Notes under the pieces: model-generated
What the model was told of the DNA's origin: nothing
Seen by the model: the letters and a program-made list of their open reading frames with translations, nothing else
Databases searched by the model: none
Origin: an uncultured Clostridia bacterium
GTDB lineage: Bacteria > Bacillota > Clostridia > Christensenellales > Borkfalkiaceae
Direction of reading: 5' to 3'
Length of the DNA stretch: 52,517 nt
Assembly: GCA_930990665.1 (NCBI GenBank)
Contig: CAKNQN010000010.1
Location: forward strand, 1 to 52,517
Made by a program: the position numbers and the translations under genes
Shown: positions 13,639 to 23,785 of the stretch, piece after piece
How positions within the stretch are numbered: the stretch's first letter is position 1
Layout: each line of letters opens with the position of its first letter

Positions 13639-15210
13639 ATGAAAAAACGTTTTGGTCTGGCAGTCGGTTCCGTGTTCCTCGCGCTTTGTCTGATGAGCGG
13701 TTGCGGCGCAGCTCCGAAAGCCTCGATGGATGGAGCATGGGCGCCTGCGGGAGGGGATAGTTTGCCCTGGATCTCGGAGGGCGAGAATTATCAGTATGAC
13801 AGCGTCATCGAACAGGGATTTTACGATGTTGCGACGCAGCCTTCTTCCTATTTCTCGCTCGATCGGAATACGGCGGGCTATTCGCTGGTCCGCGCGCAGA
13901 TCCGCAGGGGGAGTTCGGTGAGCCCCGATTCGGTGCGGCTGGAAGAGCTCGTCAACTATTTCGATTATGATTATCCTGCGCCCGAAGGGGAGGAGAGCAT
14001 ACGCGTGAGCGCATACCTTTCCGACTGTCCCTGGAATGTAGAGCACAAACTGATGACGCTGGGCATCAGGACGGAAGAGGCGGCCGCCGAGGGGGATGCG
14101 AACTATGTTCTGCTCGTCGACGTGTCCGGTTCCATGAGCGGTTTCGTGAGCGGAACCGAGAAAGCGATGAGCCGTCTCGATCTCGTCCGCTACGGCGCCG
14201 AAAAGCTCGTAGAAGGTCTCGGCGAGAGGGACAGGGTCTCCATCGTGACCTACGCGAGCGGGGTGAAGACGGTATTGGAGAGCACGGCGGCGACGGAGGA
14301 GGGCAAGAAAGAGATACGCAATGCCCTTTCGCGTCTGACGGCGAACGGTTCGACGAGCGGTTCCGCCGGTCTGGAGCTCGCCTACGAGCAGGCGGAGGCG
14401 CATCGGGCGGAAAACGGCAACAACCGCGTGATCATCCTCACCGACGGCGACTTCAACGTCGGGATTTCCGACACCGATGAGCTGACCGAGTTCATACGGG
14501 AAAAGGCGGCAAGCGGCATCGCGCTTTCGGTCGTCGGCGTCGGGCTGGGCAACACCCGCGACGACCTGATGCAGACGCTCGCCCTCAACGGCAACGGAAA
14601 CTATTGCTACATCGATACGCAGCTCGAGGCGGAAAAGGTATTCAAGGAAGAGCTCGCGGGAACGCTGTATACCGTCGCGAAGGACGCAAAAGCCGGCGTG
14701 ACCTTCCGGGAGGATCGGGTCACTTCCTACCGCCTTTTGGGCTACGACACGAAACTGATCTCCGAAGAAGATTTTGAAAATTCGGAAAAGGATGCGGGCG
14801 AGATCGGCAGCAACCTCTGCGTGACCGTCCTGTACGAATTGGAACTGGCCGAACCGGACGCGGAAGGGACCGCCGGTGCGCTCGCGGAGGTCGCCGTGCG
14901 TTACAAGCATACGGAAGGCGAAGACCGCGAGACAGCCCTCACCGTGACGGGAGAGGAGGGCGAAACGGATGACGCCCGCTTTGCCGCCTGCGTCGCGGAG
15001 TTTGCGCTCGTGCTGCGCCGTTCGAAGTACGGGGCGGGCGCCTCGCTCGAAAATGTCCTGTCCCGCCTGGAATCGCTGGAAAGCTACCTTGCCGGCGACG
15101 TCTACAAGCAGGAATTCCGACAGCTGGTATCCGAGGCCGATGCGAGCGGATTTTACCCCGCTCTCCGTCCCGCGGATGCGGCGGGATCGGACGCAGAGGA
15201 CGTAATCTGA
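13639..15210 (+). CDS. vWA-domain lipoprotein (YfbK family)
   Basis: 523 residues. A lipoprotein signal (MKKRFGLAVGSVFLALCLMSGC) places the acylated cysteine at residue 22. A YfbK-type N-terminal region follows (SYFSLDRNTAGYSLVRAQIRRG, RLEELVNYFDYDYP), then a von Willebrand factor A domain with an intact MIDAS. DVSGSMS lies near residue 161, with the NGSTSG threonine and LTDGDFN downstream. The C-terminal domain typical of the family ends the protein. Expected to be anchored outside the membrane and to bind a protein or metal-dependent ligand. Third gene of the sigma cluster, with a strong AAAGGAGGG ribosome site. Substrate unknown. Confidence 0.87.
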   Translation: MKKRFGLAVGSVFLALCLMSGCGAAPKASMDGAWAPAGGDSLPWISEGENYQYDSVIEQGFYDVATQPSSYFSLDRNTAGYSLVRAQIRRGSSVSPDSVRLEELVNYFDYDYPAPEGEESIRVSAYLSDCPWNVEHKLMTLGIRTEEAAAEGDANYVLLVDVSGSMSGFVSGTEKAMSRLDLVRYGAEKLVEGLGERDRVSIVTYASGVKTVLESTAATEEGKKEIRNALSRLTANGSTSGSAGLELAYEQAEAHRAENGNNRVIILTDGDFNVGISDTDELTEFIREKAASGIALSVVGVGLGNTRDDLMQTLALNGNGNYCYIDTQLEAEKVFKEELAGTLYTVAKDAKAGVTFREDRVTSYRLLGYDTKLISEEDFENSEKDAGEIGSNLCVTVLYELELAEPDAEGTAGALAEVAVRYKHTEGEDRETALTVTGEEGETDDARFAACVAEFALVLRRSKYGAGASLENVLSRLESLESYLAGDVYKQEFRQLVSEADASGFYPALRPADAAGSDAEDVI

Positions 15211-15228
15211 TGTGTGAATAAAATGACA

Positions 15229-15259
15229 ATGCCGGCCGGATCATCGATCCGGCCGGCAT
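15229..15259. terminator. Shared hairpin between convergent genes
   Basis: Perfect 13-bp stem ATGCCGGCCGGAT / ATCCGGCCGGCAT, loop CATCG, between the vWA gene and the convergent dehydrogenase gene. T-runs are weak on both sides, so efficiency is uncertain, but position and strength suggest a bidirectional terminator. Confidence 0.65.
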
Positions 15260-15295
15260 CGTTATGGGGGTGGGTTTTGGTATGTACTTTCAAGA

Positions 15296-16513
15296 TCAGA
15301 AATCGACTTCCGTGTCGTAGTAGCAGCACTTGAGGAGTTTTTCCATTTCTTCGACGGAAGGCTGACGAGGGTTCGAACCGGTGCAGGCATCGGCCAGAGC
15401 GTTCACGGCGATGTCATGCAGTTTGGCGAGGAACTCCTCTTCGGGAACCATGCGATCCTTTTCGTCGACGATCACGCCGCCGTTGCCGTAGTTGTGAATG
15501 GACTGCGGGATCTTCAGCTCGTCGTTCATCTTGCGGATGAGGGCGATGAGTTTATCCACTTTCTCGTCGTCGTTTTTGCCGCCGAGGTGCAGGTAGTCAG
15601 CCAGCTGTCCGTAGCGTTTTTTCGCCGTGGCGTCTTTCGAGTTGAATTTGATGACCTTCGGCAGATACATCGCGTTGGCCGCGCCGTGAATGATATGTCC
15701 GTTCGCAAACGCCGCGCCAGTCTTGTGCGCCATCGAATGCACGATACCGAGCAGCGCATTCGAGAACGCCATGCCGGCCAGGCACTGCGCGTCGTGCATC
15801 GTGTCGCGCGCGGCCATGTCGCCGTTAAAGGATTTAACAAGGTTTTTCGTGATCAGCTCGGCCGCGTAAACGGCGAGGGGATCGGTGTACGTGCAGTTGC
15901 AGGTGGAAACGTATGCCTCGATCGAGTGCGTCAGCGCGTCCATACCCGTGTGCGCCGTCAGTTTGGCGGGCATCGTTTCCGCGAGTTCAGGGTCGACGAT
16001 CGCCACGTCGGGCGTGATCTCAAAGTCCGCGATGGGGTATTTGATGCCTTTCTGGTAGTCGGTGATGATGGAAAACGCCGTCACTTCCGTCGCCGTGCCG
16101 GAAGTAGAGGGGATGGCGCAGAAATGCGCTTTCTGGCGCAGTTTGGGCAGCCCGAACACTTTGCACATATCTTCGAAAGTGGTCTCGGGATATTCGTATT
16201 TGATCCACATCGCCTTTGCCGCGTCGATCGGCGAGCCGCCGCCCATCGCCACGATCCAGTCGGGTTGGAACTCTTCCATCTTCTTCGCGCCCGCCATCAC
16301 CGTTTCCACGGAGGGATCGGACTCGATGCCCTCGATGAGGTCTACTTCCATGCCCGCCTCTTTGAGGTAGCCGATCGCCCTGTCGAGGAAGCCGAAACGC
16401 TTCATCGAGCCGCCGCCTACGCACACGATCGCGCGTTTGCCCTGCAGGTTCTTCAGGTTCTCGAGGGCGCCCTTGCCGTGGTACAGATCTCTGGGCAGTG
16501 TGAATCTTGCCAT
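15296..16513 (-). CDS. Iron-containing (group III) alcohol dehydrogenase
   Basis: 405 residues. NAD(P)-dependent dehydrogenase of the Fe-ADH family, reducing an aldehyde or oxidising a primary alcohol in the cytoplasm. Visible are the dinucleotide-binding GGGSPIDAAKAM, the family signatures PSTSGTATEVT and HTGMDALTHSIEAYVS, and metal ligands in DPELAETMP, ALTHSIEAY, GIVHSMAHKTGA and NGHIIHGAANA. It resembles the ADH half of AdhE and butanol-type dehydrogenases, suggesting a fermentative role; the substrate is not determined. Divergent from the lipoprotein gene, with its own promoter and an AAAGGAG site. Confidence 0.93.
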   Translation of the reverse strand: MARFTLPRDLYHGKGALENLKNLQGKRAIVCVGGGSMKRFGFLDRAIGYLKEAGMEVDLIEGIESDPSVETVMAGAKKMEEFQPDWIVAMGGGSPIDAAKAMWIKYEYPETTFEDMCKVFGLPKLRQKAHFCAIPSTSGTATEVTAFSIITDYQKGIKYPIADFEITPDVAIVDPELAETMPAKLTAHTGMDALTHSIEAYVSTCNCTYTDPLAVYAAELITKNLVKSFNGDMAARDTMHDAQCLAGMAFSNALLGIVHSMAHKTGAAFANGHIIHGAANAMYLPKVIKFNSKDATAKKRYGQLADYLHLGGKNDDEKVDKLIALIRKMNDELKIPQSIHNYGNGGVIVDEKDRMVPEEEFLAKLHDIAVNALADACTGSNPRQPSVEEMEKLLKCCYYDTEVDF

Positions 16514-16579
16514 AATCGTTTCTCCTTTTACAGAAATTTTTTCGCTGTGTTTTGCGGTTCCTTGTCTGAAACCATATGT

Positions 16580-16608
16580 ATTATAATACGAATTTTCAAA
16601 AAAGTAAA
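16580..16608 (-). promoter_or_regulatory. Promoter of the alcohol dehydrogenase gene
   Basis: On the minus strand: TTTACT (16608-16603), 17-base spacer, TATAAT (16585-16580). The leader is about 55-60 nt. Confidence 0.82.
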
Positions 16609-16720
16609 CTGTTTGAAGGGTAATAAGTAAATTTTTATCGATAAATTTTTATTGAATTATCGGCGGGCGGAAAGGCGTCCGCGGGGCGGCGTGAGGATGT
16701 GTCCGCGGTCACGAAAAAAG

Positions 16721-16732
16721 GTGAACGTTCAC
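16721..16732. promoter_or_regulatory. Palindromic operator candidate next to the lipoprotein promoter
   Basis: GTGAACGTTCAC is a perfect 12-bp palindrome that ends one base before the -35 box at 16733. The position suits a dimeric regulator that blocks or recruits polymerase. The regulator is unknown. Confidence 0.5.
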
Positions 16733-16761
16733 TTGACTTTTGCACAAAAGCATACTATAAT
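16733..16761 (+). promoter_or_regulatory. Promoter of the secreted lipoprotein gene
   Basis: TTGACT at 16733-16738, 17-base spacer, TATAAT at 16756-16761. Confidence 0.88.
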
Positions 16762-16798
16762 AAAAACAGAAAAACGCAAAAGGAGGCGTTCAAAGATT

Positions 16799-17893
16799 AT
16801 GAAAAAAGGCAAAATTTTGGCGTGGCTCGCGGCGGTTTGCGCGCTGGCGCTCTGCGCGGGCGTGCTCGCGGCCTGCGACGACGGCGGCGAAAACAACGGC
16901 GGCGAGCCGCAAACGTACACGATTACGGCGGCAACGTCGGAAGACTGCACGCTCACGCCCGATAAAACGTCGGCGGCGGCAGGGGACACGGTCACCGTTA
17001 CGGCGGCAATGAAGAATGCGGATAAGTATCTCACCGGCGTAAAGTACAACGAAGAAGACTGCGACGAAGAGAACGGCAAATACACGTTCACCATGCCCGC
17101 CGCAAACGTGACGCTTTCGGCGGTGACGGAGGCGTATGAAGAGGTTCTTGACGACGGCATGGCGACGTTCGCGTCTTCGAATATGAAAACAATCGCGAAG
17201 ACGGAAACCGCCGATACGGCTACGCTTTTGGTCTTGTTCGATCAGAACTATATGACCGGTATCAAATACGAGATCGCGTCGTCAGATGAAAGTGTTATTC
17301 CCGTATCAGCCATTACTGTCAGAGAGGTAAAAAATTCCGATTTGGTGGGTTCGTCCGGCAGCAATACGATTGAGCAGGCAGAAGTCAATATCGATACATC
17401 CAAAGTGTCGCTCGGCTCCACTTGGCTCACGATGTACTTTAAGGGAACGGCAGGTTCTTCCGCCAGCGGCACGATTACCGTAAAAATCACTGTTGCCGAA
17501 ACCGTTACGGTAGAAAAGTGGACGGAAACACTGGTATTCGATGTTTCTTCTCTGCGCTACGGCGAGGACGCACTCTATTATATTAGAGTAAATGATAACA
17601 ATTATATTACAGGCTCCGACGCCAAAGAATCGCAGATATTTGACGAGGTGGCCGCCGTCGATGAAGAAGTTACCGTACAAATCGAATATGTGCCGGGGCA
17701 TACTTACAGTATAACATTTGGGTACATTGATGCGAAAGCAGAGCACGGTTACACCTGGCATAATCTGGACCAGGCGGTAGGACAGGGGAGCAGTGCAACC
17801 GGCGGATTTTCTCAATACAAAGGCGGCGAACTTTCCTTTATAAGCGACGGTCAAAGTTTGAAAATCAAGGTCGCCAAAACGACGCATACCTGA
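16799..17893 (+). CDS. Lipoprotein with InlB-B-repeat-like domain
   Basis: 364 residues. The N-terminus MKKGKILAWLAAVCALALCA..VLAAC is a lipoprotein signal with cysteine near residue 26. An Asn/Gly-rich linker precedes a domain of about 70 residues (YTITAATSEDCTLTPDKTSA, AGDTVTVTA, YTFTMPAANVTLSAV) resembling the divergent InlB B-repeat. The remaining 240 residues are beta-rich and unrecognised. Codon and base use become less GC-rich after about 17165, so the C-terminal part may have a different origin. The start has AGGAGG 12 bases upstream, a little far. Probably surface-exposed; the ligand is unknown. Confidence 0.75.
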   Translation: MKKGKILAWLAAVCALALCAGVLAACDDGGENNGGEPQTYTITAATSEDCTLTPDKTSAAAGDTVTVTAAMKNADKYLTGVKYNEEDCDEENGKYTFTMPAANVTLSAVTEAYEEVLDDGMATFASSNMKTIAKTETADTATLLVLFDQNYMTGIKYEIASSDESVIPVSAITVREVKNSDLVGSSGSNTIEQAEVNIDTSKVSLGSTWLTMYFKGTAGSSASGTITVKITVAETVTVEKWTETLVFDVSSLRYGEDALYYIRVNDNNYITGSDAKESQIFDEVAAVDEEVTVQIEYVPGHTYSITFGYIDAKAEHGYTWHNLDQAVGQGSSATGGFSQYKGGELSFISDGQSLKIKVAKTTHT

Positions 17894-17901
17894 TCGCAAA
17901 G

Positions 17902-17926
17902 CACAAAAAACTTTTGTGTTTCTTTC
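17902..17926 (+). terminator. Terminator of the lipoprotein gene
   Basis: 7-bp stem CACAAAA / TTTTGTG, loop AAC, followed by TTTCTTTC. Short and AT-rich, but correctly placed. Confidence 0.65.
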
Positions 17927-17946
17927 TCAAACCCCTTAAAAACGGC

Positions 17947-17975
17947 TTGACAAACTTTTGCTTTTCCGCTAAAAT
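17947..17975 (+). promoter_or_regulatory. Promoter of rpsU
   Basis: TTGACA at 17947-17952, 17-base spacer, TAAAAT at 17970-17975. Confidence 0.82.
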
Positions 17976-18019
17976 AATACCGTTGAATAAGTGCGTAAGG
18001 CGAAGGAGGGTTGAAAGGA

Positions 18020-18199
18020 ATGTCTACCGTAAAAGTCGGAGAAAACGAGTCGATCGACAGCGCTCTGCGCCGTTTCAAGAGAAAGTGCTCGCGCGACGGC
18101 ATCATCGGAGATCTTCGCCGTAAAGAACATTACGAGAAGCCCTCCGTCCGCAGAAAAAAGAAGTCGGAAGCGGCTCGCAAAAGAAGCAACAAAAATTAA
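18020..18199 (+). CDS. rpsU: 30S ribosomal protein S21
   Basis: 59 residues, [20 protein letters not shown] followed by the family core [22 protein letters not shown] and a Lys/Arg-rich end that binds rRNA. ATG 18020 is chosen over the in-frame TTG at 18011 because AAGGAGGG (18003-18010) lies 9 bases upstream and the family begins with a short Met-Ser/Ala-x-V segment. Monocistronic, with its own promoter and a strong terminator. Confidence 0.97.
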   Translation: MSTVKVGENESIDSALRRFKRKCSRDGIIGDLRRKEHYEKPSVRRKKKSEAARKRSNKN

Positions 18200-18203
18200 C
18201 TAC

Positions 18204-18240
18204 AAAAGCCTGTTATGCAACGATAACAGGCTTTTTGTTT
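18204..18240 (+). terminator. Terminator of rpsU
   Basis: 13-bp stem AAAAGCCTGTTAT / ATAACAGGCTTTT, loop GCAACG, then TTTGTTTT. Confidence 0.95.
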
Positions 18241-18406
18241 TCGCGAAATTTGTCGAAAGTTGTCCGTCCGCGATGGGGCGGTAAAATCCGCCGATTTGCG
18301 GAATGTTTTTGGCGCAAAGCAGCTGCGGCAAAATCCGCCGCTTTGCGAAATCTGCGGAAAGATTTTTTCGCACGGAAACAGGATGATCGGAAAGGGGGAA
18401 TCGGAT

Positions 18407-18820
18407 ATGGAAAAAGCTAAGAGTGCAAAGAGCATCAAAAGTGCCGCCAAGGAGGCAAAGCGGCGCCTCAAGAGCGGATTCTGGGAAAATTGCCGGCACG
18501 AGCTTTCCGCGGAACTGGCGCGTGCGCGCGACGCCGGCGTTTCCGAGAGCCGGGCATGCCGCTACTTCACGGGCAAGATCAGTTGCACCATCCGCGGCGG
18601 CGGGGAGGACGACGCTTTCTACGCGCGAGTGAAGGAGATGCTCCTTTCCGAGGGGGAGGTCTCCGATGCGATCGGCCGCCTCACCGACCGCGCATATTAC
18701 AACACCCTTTCGTACGAGGAGCGCCAGCGCTATACGCTCGCCCTGTCGGAGAGATACCTGCGCGCGCTCGAGCGTTTTCGCCGTGAGCGGGAATTTGAAA
18801 GCATTCGGAAAAACAGTTAG
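18407..18820 (+). CDS. Hypothetical helical protein
   Basis: 137 residues, not recognised. The N-terminus is strongly basic (MEKAKSAKSIKSAAKEAKRR). The rest reads as amphipathic helices ending in YLRALERFRREREFESIRKN, with a central ACRYFTGKISCTIRGGG segment holding two of its three cysteines. No signal peptide or membrane segment. AAAGGGGG lies 8 bases before ATG 18407, supporting this start. No promoter was recognised for it. The 200 bases upstream hold two short, similar GCGGNAAAATCCGCCG segments. Codon use looks native. It lies alone between the rpsU terminator and the promoter at 18828. Confidence 0.65.
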   Translation: MEKAKSAKSIKSAAKEAKRRLKSGFWENCRHELSAELARARDAGVSESRACRYFTGKISCTIRGGGEDDAFYARVKEMLLSEGEVSDAIGRLTDRAYYNTLSYEERQRYTLALSERYLRALERFRREREFESIRKNS

Positions 18821-18827
18821 TCAAAGG

Positions 18828-18856
18828 TTGCCCAAAGCCGCCGTTTGTGGTATAAT
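18828..18856 (+). promoter_or_regulatory. Promoter of the repeat-bearing interval upstream of pcrA
   Basis: TTGCCC at 18828-18833, 17-base spacer, TATAAT at 18851-18856. The expected start is near 18863, about 345 bases before pcrA. Confidence 0.75.
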
Positions 18857-18905
18857 AATTTTGTACCAAACTCCTTTCCGCAAAAGTGCCCCGCGGCAGA
18901 CAACC

Positions 18906-19053
18906 CGCCGGGCGTCGTCCTTTTTAAGAAAGGGATAGTCGAGGAGAGACCCCGCCGCACTTCGCCCTTTAAGAATAAGGATAGACGCGGAGAGTATTCG
19001 CCGGGCGTCGTCCTTTTTAAGAAAGGGATAGTCGAGGAGAGACCCCGCCGCAC
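18906..19053 (+). repeat. 55-bp direct repeat with a degenerate middle unit
   Basis: Bases 18906-18960 and 18999-19053 are identical over 55 positions, offset by 93 bases. The sequence between them (about 18961-18998) is a diverged version of the same unit (CGCCCTTTAAGAATAAGGAT against CGTCCTTTTTAAGAAAGGGA). The whole is therefore about three units of roughly 46 bases. The interval 18821-19208 holds no credible gene. Both strands are open across the repeats, but no ribosome site supports translation. Confidence 0.88.
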
Positions 19054-19092
19054 GGCGCCTTTTTTGGCAGAAAGATTTTGTCGGAAGCGACT

Positions 19093-19128
19093 GCCCCCGC
19101 ACCCTGCCGGCGCGGGGGCGTATTTTTT
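19093..19128 (+). terminator. Terminator or attenuator upstream of pcrA
   Basis: 8-bp stem GCCCCCGC / GCGGGGGC, 11-base loop, then GTATTTTTT. With the promoter at 18828 it would define a transcript of about 265 nt carrying the repeats, or act as an attenuator for pcrA. Confidence 0.7.
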
Positions 19129-19208
19129 CCCGCGGGGAATAGAGTGCAGCCTCTTTGCGCCTTTGCGGCGGAGGCAGGGGATTTATTTGCAAAAGCGGAG
19201 CATACGAA

Positions 19209-21578
19209 ATGGATAAAATTTTGCAGAAACTCAATGAAGAACAACAGAAACCCGTCCTGGATACGGAAGGGGCCGTGCTCGTGCTCGCGGGGGCGGGCAG
19301 CGGCAAGACGCGCGTGCTCACCTCGCGCATCGCCTACCTTGTCGAGGAAAAGGGGGTATATCCTTCGGCCATCCTCGCCATTACCTTTACCAACAAGGCG
19401 GCGGCCGAGATGAAAGAGCGCCTTTCGGCCATGGTCGACGGCGCGGAGAGCATGTGGATCTGCACCATTCACAGCATGTGCGTGCGCATTCTTCGCATGT
19501 TTGCCGACCGTCTTGGTTTCAACAAAAATTTTTCCATTTACAGCGAAACGGAGCGAGCCAGCGTCATCAAAAAATCCTTTGCCGAGTGCGGCTATGACGA
19601 CGAGAAACTGCTCAAAAATGTAAAATTTCACATTGCCAACGCCAAAATGCTGGGGCAGGAACCGAAGGAATATGCCCGAAACAATGCCGACCTGAAGGGG
19701 ATCGCTGAGATCACGGAGGTGTATGCCGCCTATTGCGAACATCTGCGAAAGAACAACGCGATGGACTTCGACGACCTCCTCACGCAAGCGCTCCGCCTTC
19801 TGGAAACGGACAAAGAGGCGCTGGAATACCTTTCCGGGCGCTTCCGCTACATCCATGTGGACGAGTTCCAGGACACCAACGCCGTGCAGTATGAGATCGT
19901 AAAGCTCCTTTCCACCGTGCACGGAAATCTCTTTGCCGTGGGCGACGACGACCAGAGTATCTACGGCTGGCGGGGCGCAAAGATCGAAAACATCCTGGAA
20001 TTTGAAAAGGATTTCCCCGGCGCCAAGGTGTACAAGCTCGAACGCAATTACCGCTCGACGAAAAATATCCTCAAACTCGCCAACACCGTCATACGCAACA
20101 ACGGCCGCCGCAAGGACAAGGTCCTGTGGACGGAAAACGGCGAAGGGGCCCCGGCACAGTACTACCAGGCGGAGACGGAAAACGACGAGGCGCTCTGGGT
20201 GACGCGGACGATCAACGACCTCATGCGCTCGCAGGGCTACAAATTTTCCGATTTTGCCGTGCTCATGCGCATCAACGCCCTGACCCGCGCATACGAGCAG
20301 GAATTCACCAAATATTCCGTACCCTTCAGGGTGTACGGGGGCTTCCGCTTCTACGAACGCAAAGAGGTCAAGGACCTTCTGGCCTACCTTCGCGTCATCA
20401 ACAACCCCTTTGACAGTGAGGCCGTCTCCCGCATCGTCAACGTGCCGAAACGCGGCATCGGCATGCGCACCGTCGAGATCCTCGAAGAGTACGCCGCCGA
20501 AAACGATCTTTCCGTGTACGATGCCGTGCTGGATGCGGACGAGCTTCCGCTGAATGCGGGGGGCCGGCAAAAAGTGCACGCGTTCGGCGCCCTTCTCAAG
20601 AGCCTCGTGCTCAAAGGGGCGGAAATGAGCGCCGACGAACTTATCCGCGACGTCATCAACGATTCGGGCATCCTCTCCATGTACGCCGACGATTCGGACG
20701 AGAGCATCAGCAAAAAGGCGAACATCGACGAGTTTGTCAACTCCGTCGACGAGTTCTGCCGGATGAACAAGGACGCGACCCTTTCCGATTTTCTTAACCA
20801 GGTCACGCTCAGCTCGGACACCGACGACATGGACGAGAGCGACTACGTCACCGTCGCGACCATCCACTCCGTAAAGGGCCTGGAATTCAAGGTCGTTTTC
20901 GTGGTCGGTATGGAGGAGAATATCTTCCCCGTATCGCGCGCGGCTTACGACGATCGGGAGCTGGAAGAGGAGAGGCGGCTCATGTACGTCGCGATCACCC
21001 GCGCCCGCGAACGGCTGTTCTTTACCCGCTCGCGCAGCCGTTATCTGTACGGCGAGCGCAGTATGACGCTGCAATCCCGCTTCATGAACGAACTTTCCTC
21101 CGTCCTCGACATCGAGCCGCCCCGCCGCGCCTATGCCCCTGCCTCCGATTACAGCCGCAGAAGCTACGGCGATCAGAGCAGCTACGGCGGACGCAGCTAC
21201 GGCGGTTACGGCGGCAAAACGTATGGCGGCTACGGCAGCCGCGGCAGCTTTTCGCGCTCTTCCCGCCGCGATGAGGAGGAGTACGGCTACCATAGCGACC
21301 TCCCGCCCGAAGAACCCGCTCCCTCTTCCGGCGCCTATGCCTCGGTCGGGCATTCCAATATCATGGGCGCGCGCAAAGCGGCCGCCGCGCAGGGCGCGGG
21401 CGAAAAAAATTACGCGTCTTTCCGCGCGGGCGTCAAGGTGCAGCACCCCAAGTTCGGCGACGGCGTCATCGTCTCCACCCGCGGCGAAGGCCCTTCGATG
21501 ATCGCCAATGTCAGCTTCCCCGGCGTGGGAATCAAGTCGCTCTCTGTCCAGATCGCGCCCCTGCGCATCCTGCATTAA
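19209..21578 (+). CDS. pcrA: UvrD/PcrA-type ATP-dependent 3'-5' DNA helicase
   Basis: 789 residues of superfamily 1A. PcrA unwinds DNA in repair, clears RecA and polymerase conflicts, and supports plasmid replication. Motifs in order: Q-motif LNEEQQKPVL, Walker A AGAGSGKT, Ia ITFTNKAAAEMKER, Walker B VDEFQDTN, III VGDDDQSIYGWRGA, IV ERNYRST, V TIHSVKGLEFKVVF, VI YVAITRARERLF. The C-terminal Tudor-like end (VQHPKFGDGVIVSTRGEG) is present. Between core and Tudor, at about residues 640-695, is a Tyr/Gly/Ser-rich low-complexity linker with YGG repeats. Start 19209 matches the family N-terminus. The ribosome site is weak. ligA follows after 220 bases, a standard Bacillota pair. Confidence 0.96.
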   Translation: MDKILQKLNEEQQKPVLDTEGAVLVLAGAGSGKTRVLTSRIAYLVEEKGVYPSAILAITFTNKAAAEMKERLSAMVDGAESMWICTIHSMCVRILRMFADRLGFNKNFSIYSETERASVIKKSFAECGYDDEKLLKNVKFHIANAKMLGQEPKEYARNNADLKGIAEITEVYAAYCEHLRKNNAMDFDDLLTQALRLLETDKEALEYLSGRFRYIHVDEFQDTNAVQYEIVKLLSTVHGNLFAVGDDDQSIYGWRGAKIENILEFEKDFPGAKVYKLERNYRSTKNILKLANTVIRNNGRRKDKVLWTENGEGAPAQYYQAETENDEALWVTRTINDLMRSQGYKFSDFAVLMRINALTRAYEQEFTKYSVPFRVYGGFRFYERKEVKDLLAYLRVINNPFDSEAVSRIVNVPKRGIGMRTVEILEEYAAENDLSVYDAVLDADELPLNAGGRQKVHAFGALLKSLVLKGAEMSADELIRDVINDSGILSMYADDSDESISKKANIDEFVNSVDEFCRMNKDATLSDFLNQVTLSSDTDDMDESDYVTVATIHSVKGLEFKVVFVVGMEENIFPVSRAAYDDRELEEERRLMYVAITRARERLFFTRSRSRYLYGERSMTLQSRFMNELSSVLDIEPPRRAYAPASDYSRRSYGDQSSYGGRSYGGYGGKTYGGYGSRGSFSRSSRRDEEEYGYHSDLPPEEPAPSSGAYASVGHSNIMGARKAAAAQGAGEKNYASFRAGVKVQHPKFGDGVIVSTRGEGPSMIANVSFPGVGIKSLSVQIAPLRILH

Positions 21579-21771
21579 ACCTTCGCGTCGCGGCGGCATG
21601 AAAACCCTCCGCGGCAGAATAAAAGCCGCCGAGCCGCGGCCTGCGTCCGTTTTCGGCGCTTACCATCCTGCACGAAAGCCCGCCGCAGGGCAGATCGCGT
21701 CAGTGAATCGCAGGCGGAAGAGGCGGATCTTTTGCAAAAATTTTGCGGGCGGAAGGCCGCGCGGAATTTGA

Positions 21772-23784
<2,013 letters not shown>

Positions 23785-23785
23785 C

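Noticed and set aside
15360-15385. tRNA T-arm-like GGTTCGAACC
   Set aside because: It lies inside the alcohol dehydrogenase coding sequence, with no acceptor, D or anticodon stems around it.
18845-19216. Open frame over the 55-bp repeats (VVLFKKGIVEERPRRT repeated) as a protein gene
   Set aside because: It starts within the -10 box, has no ribosome site, and overlaps the pcrA start; the repeat is open on both strands, so openness alone is not evidence.
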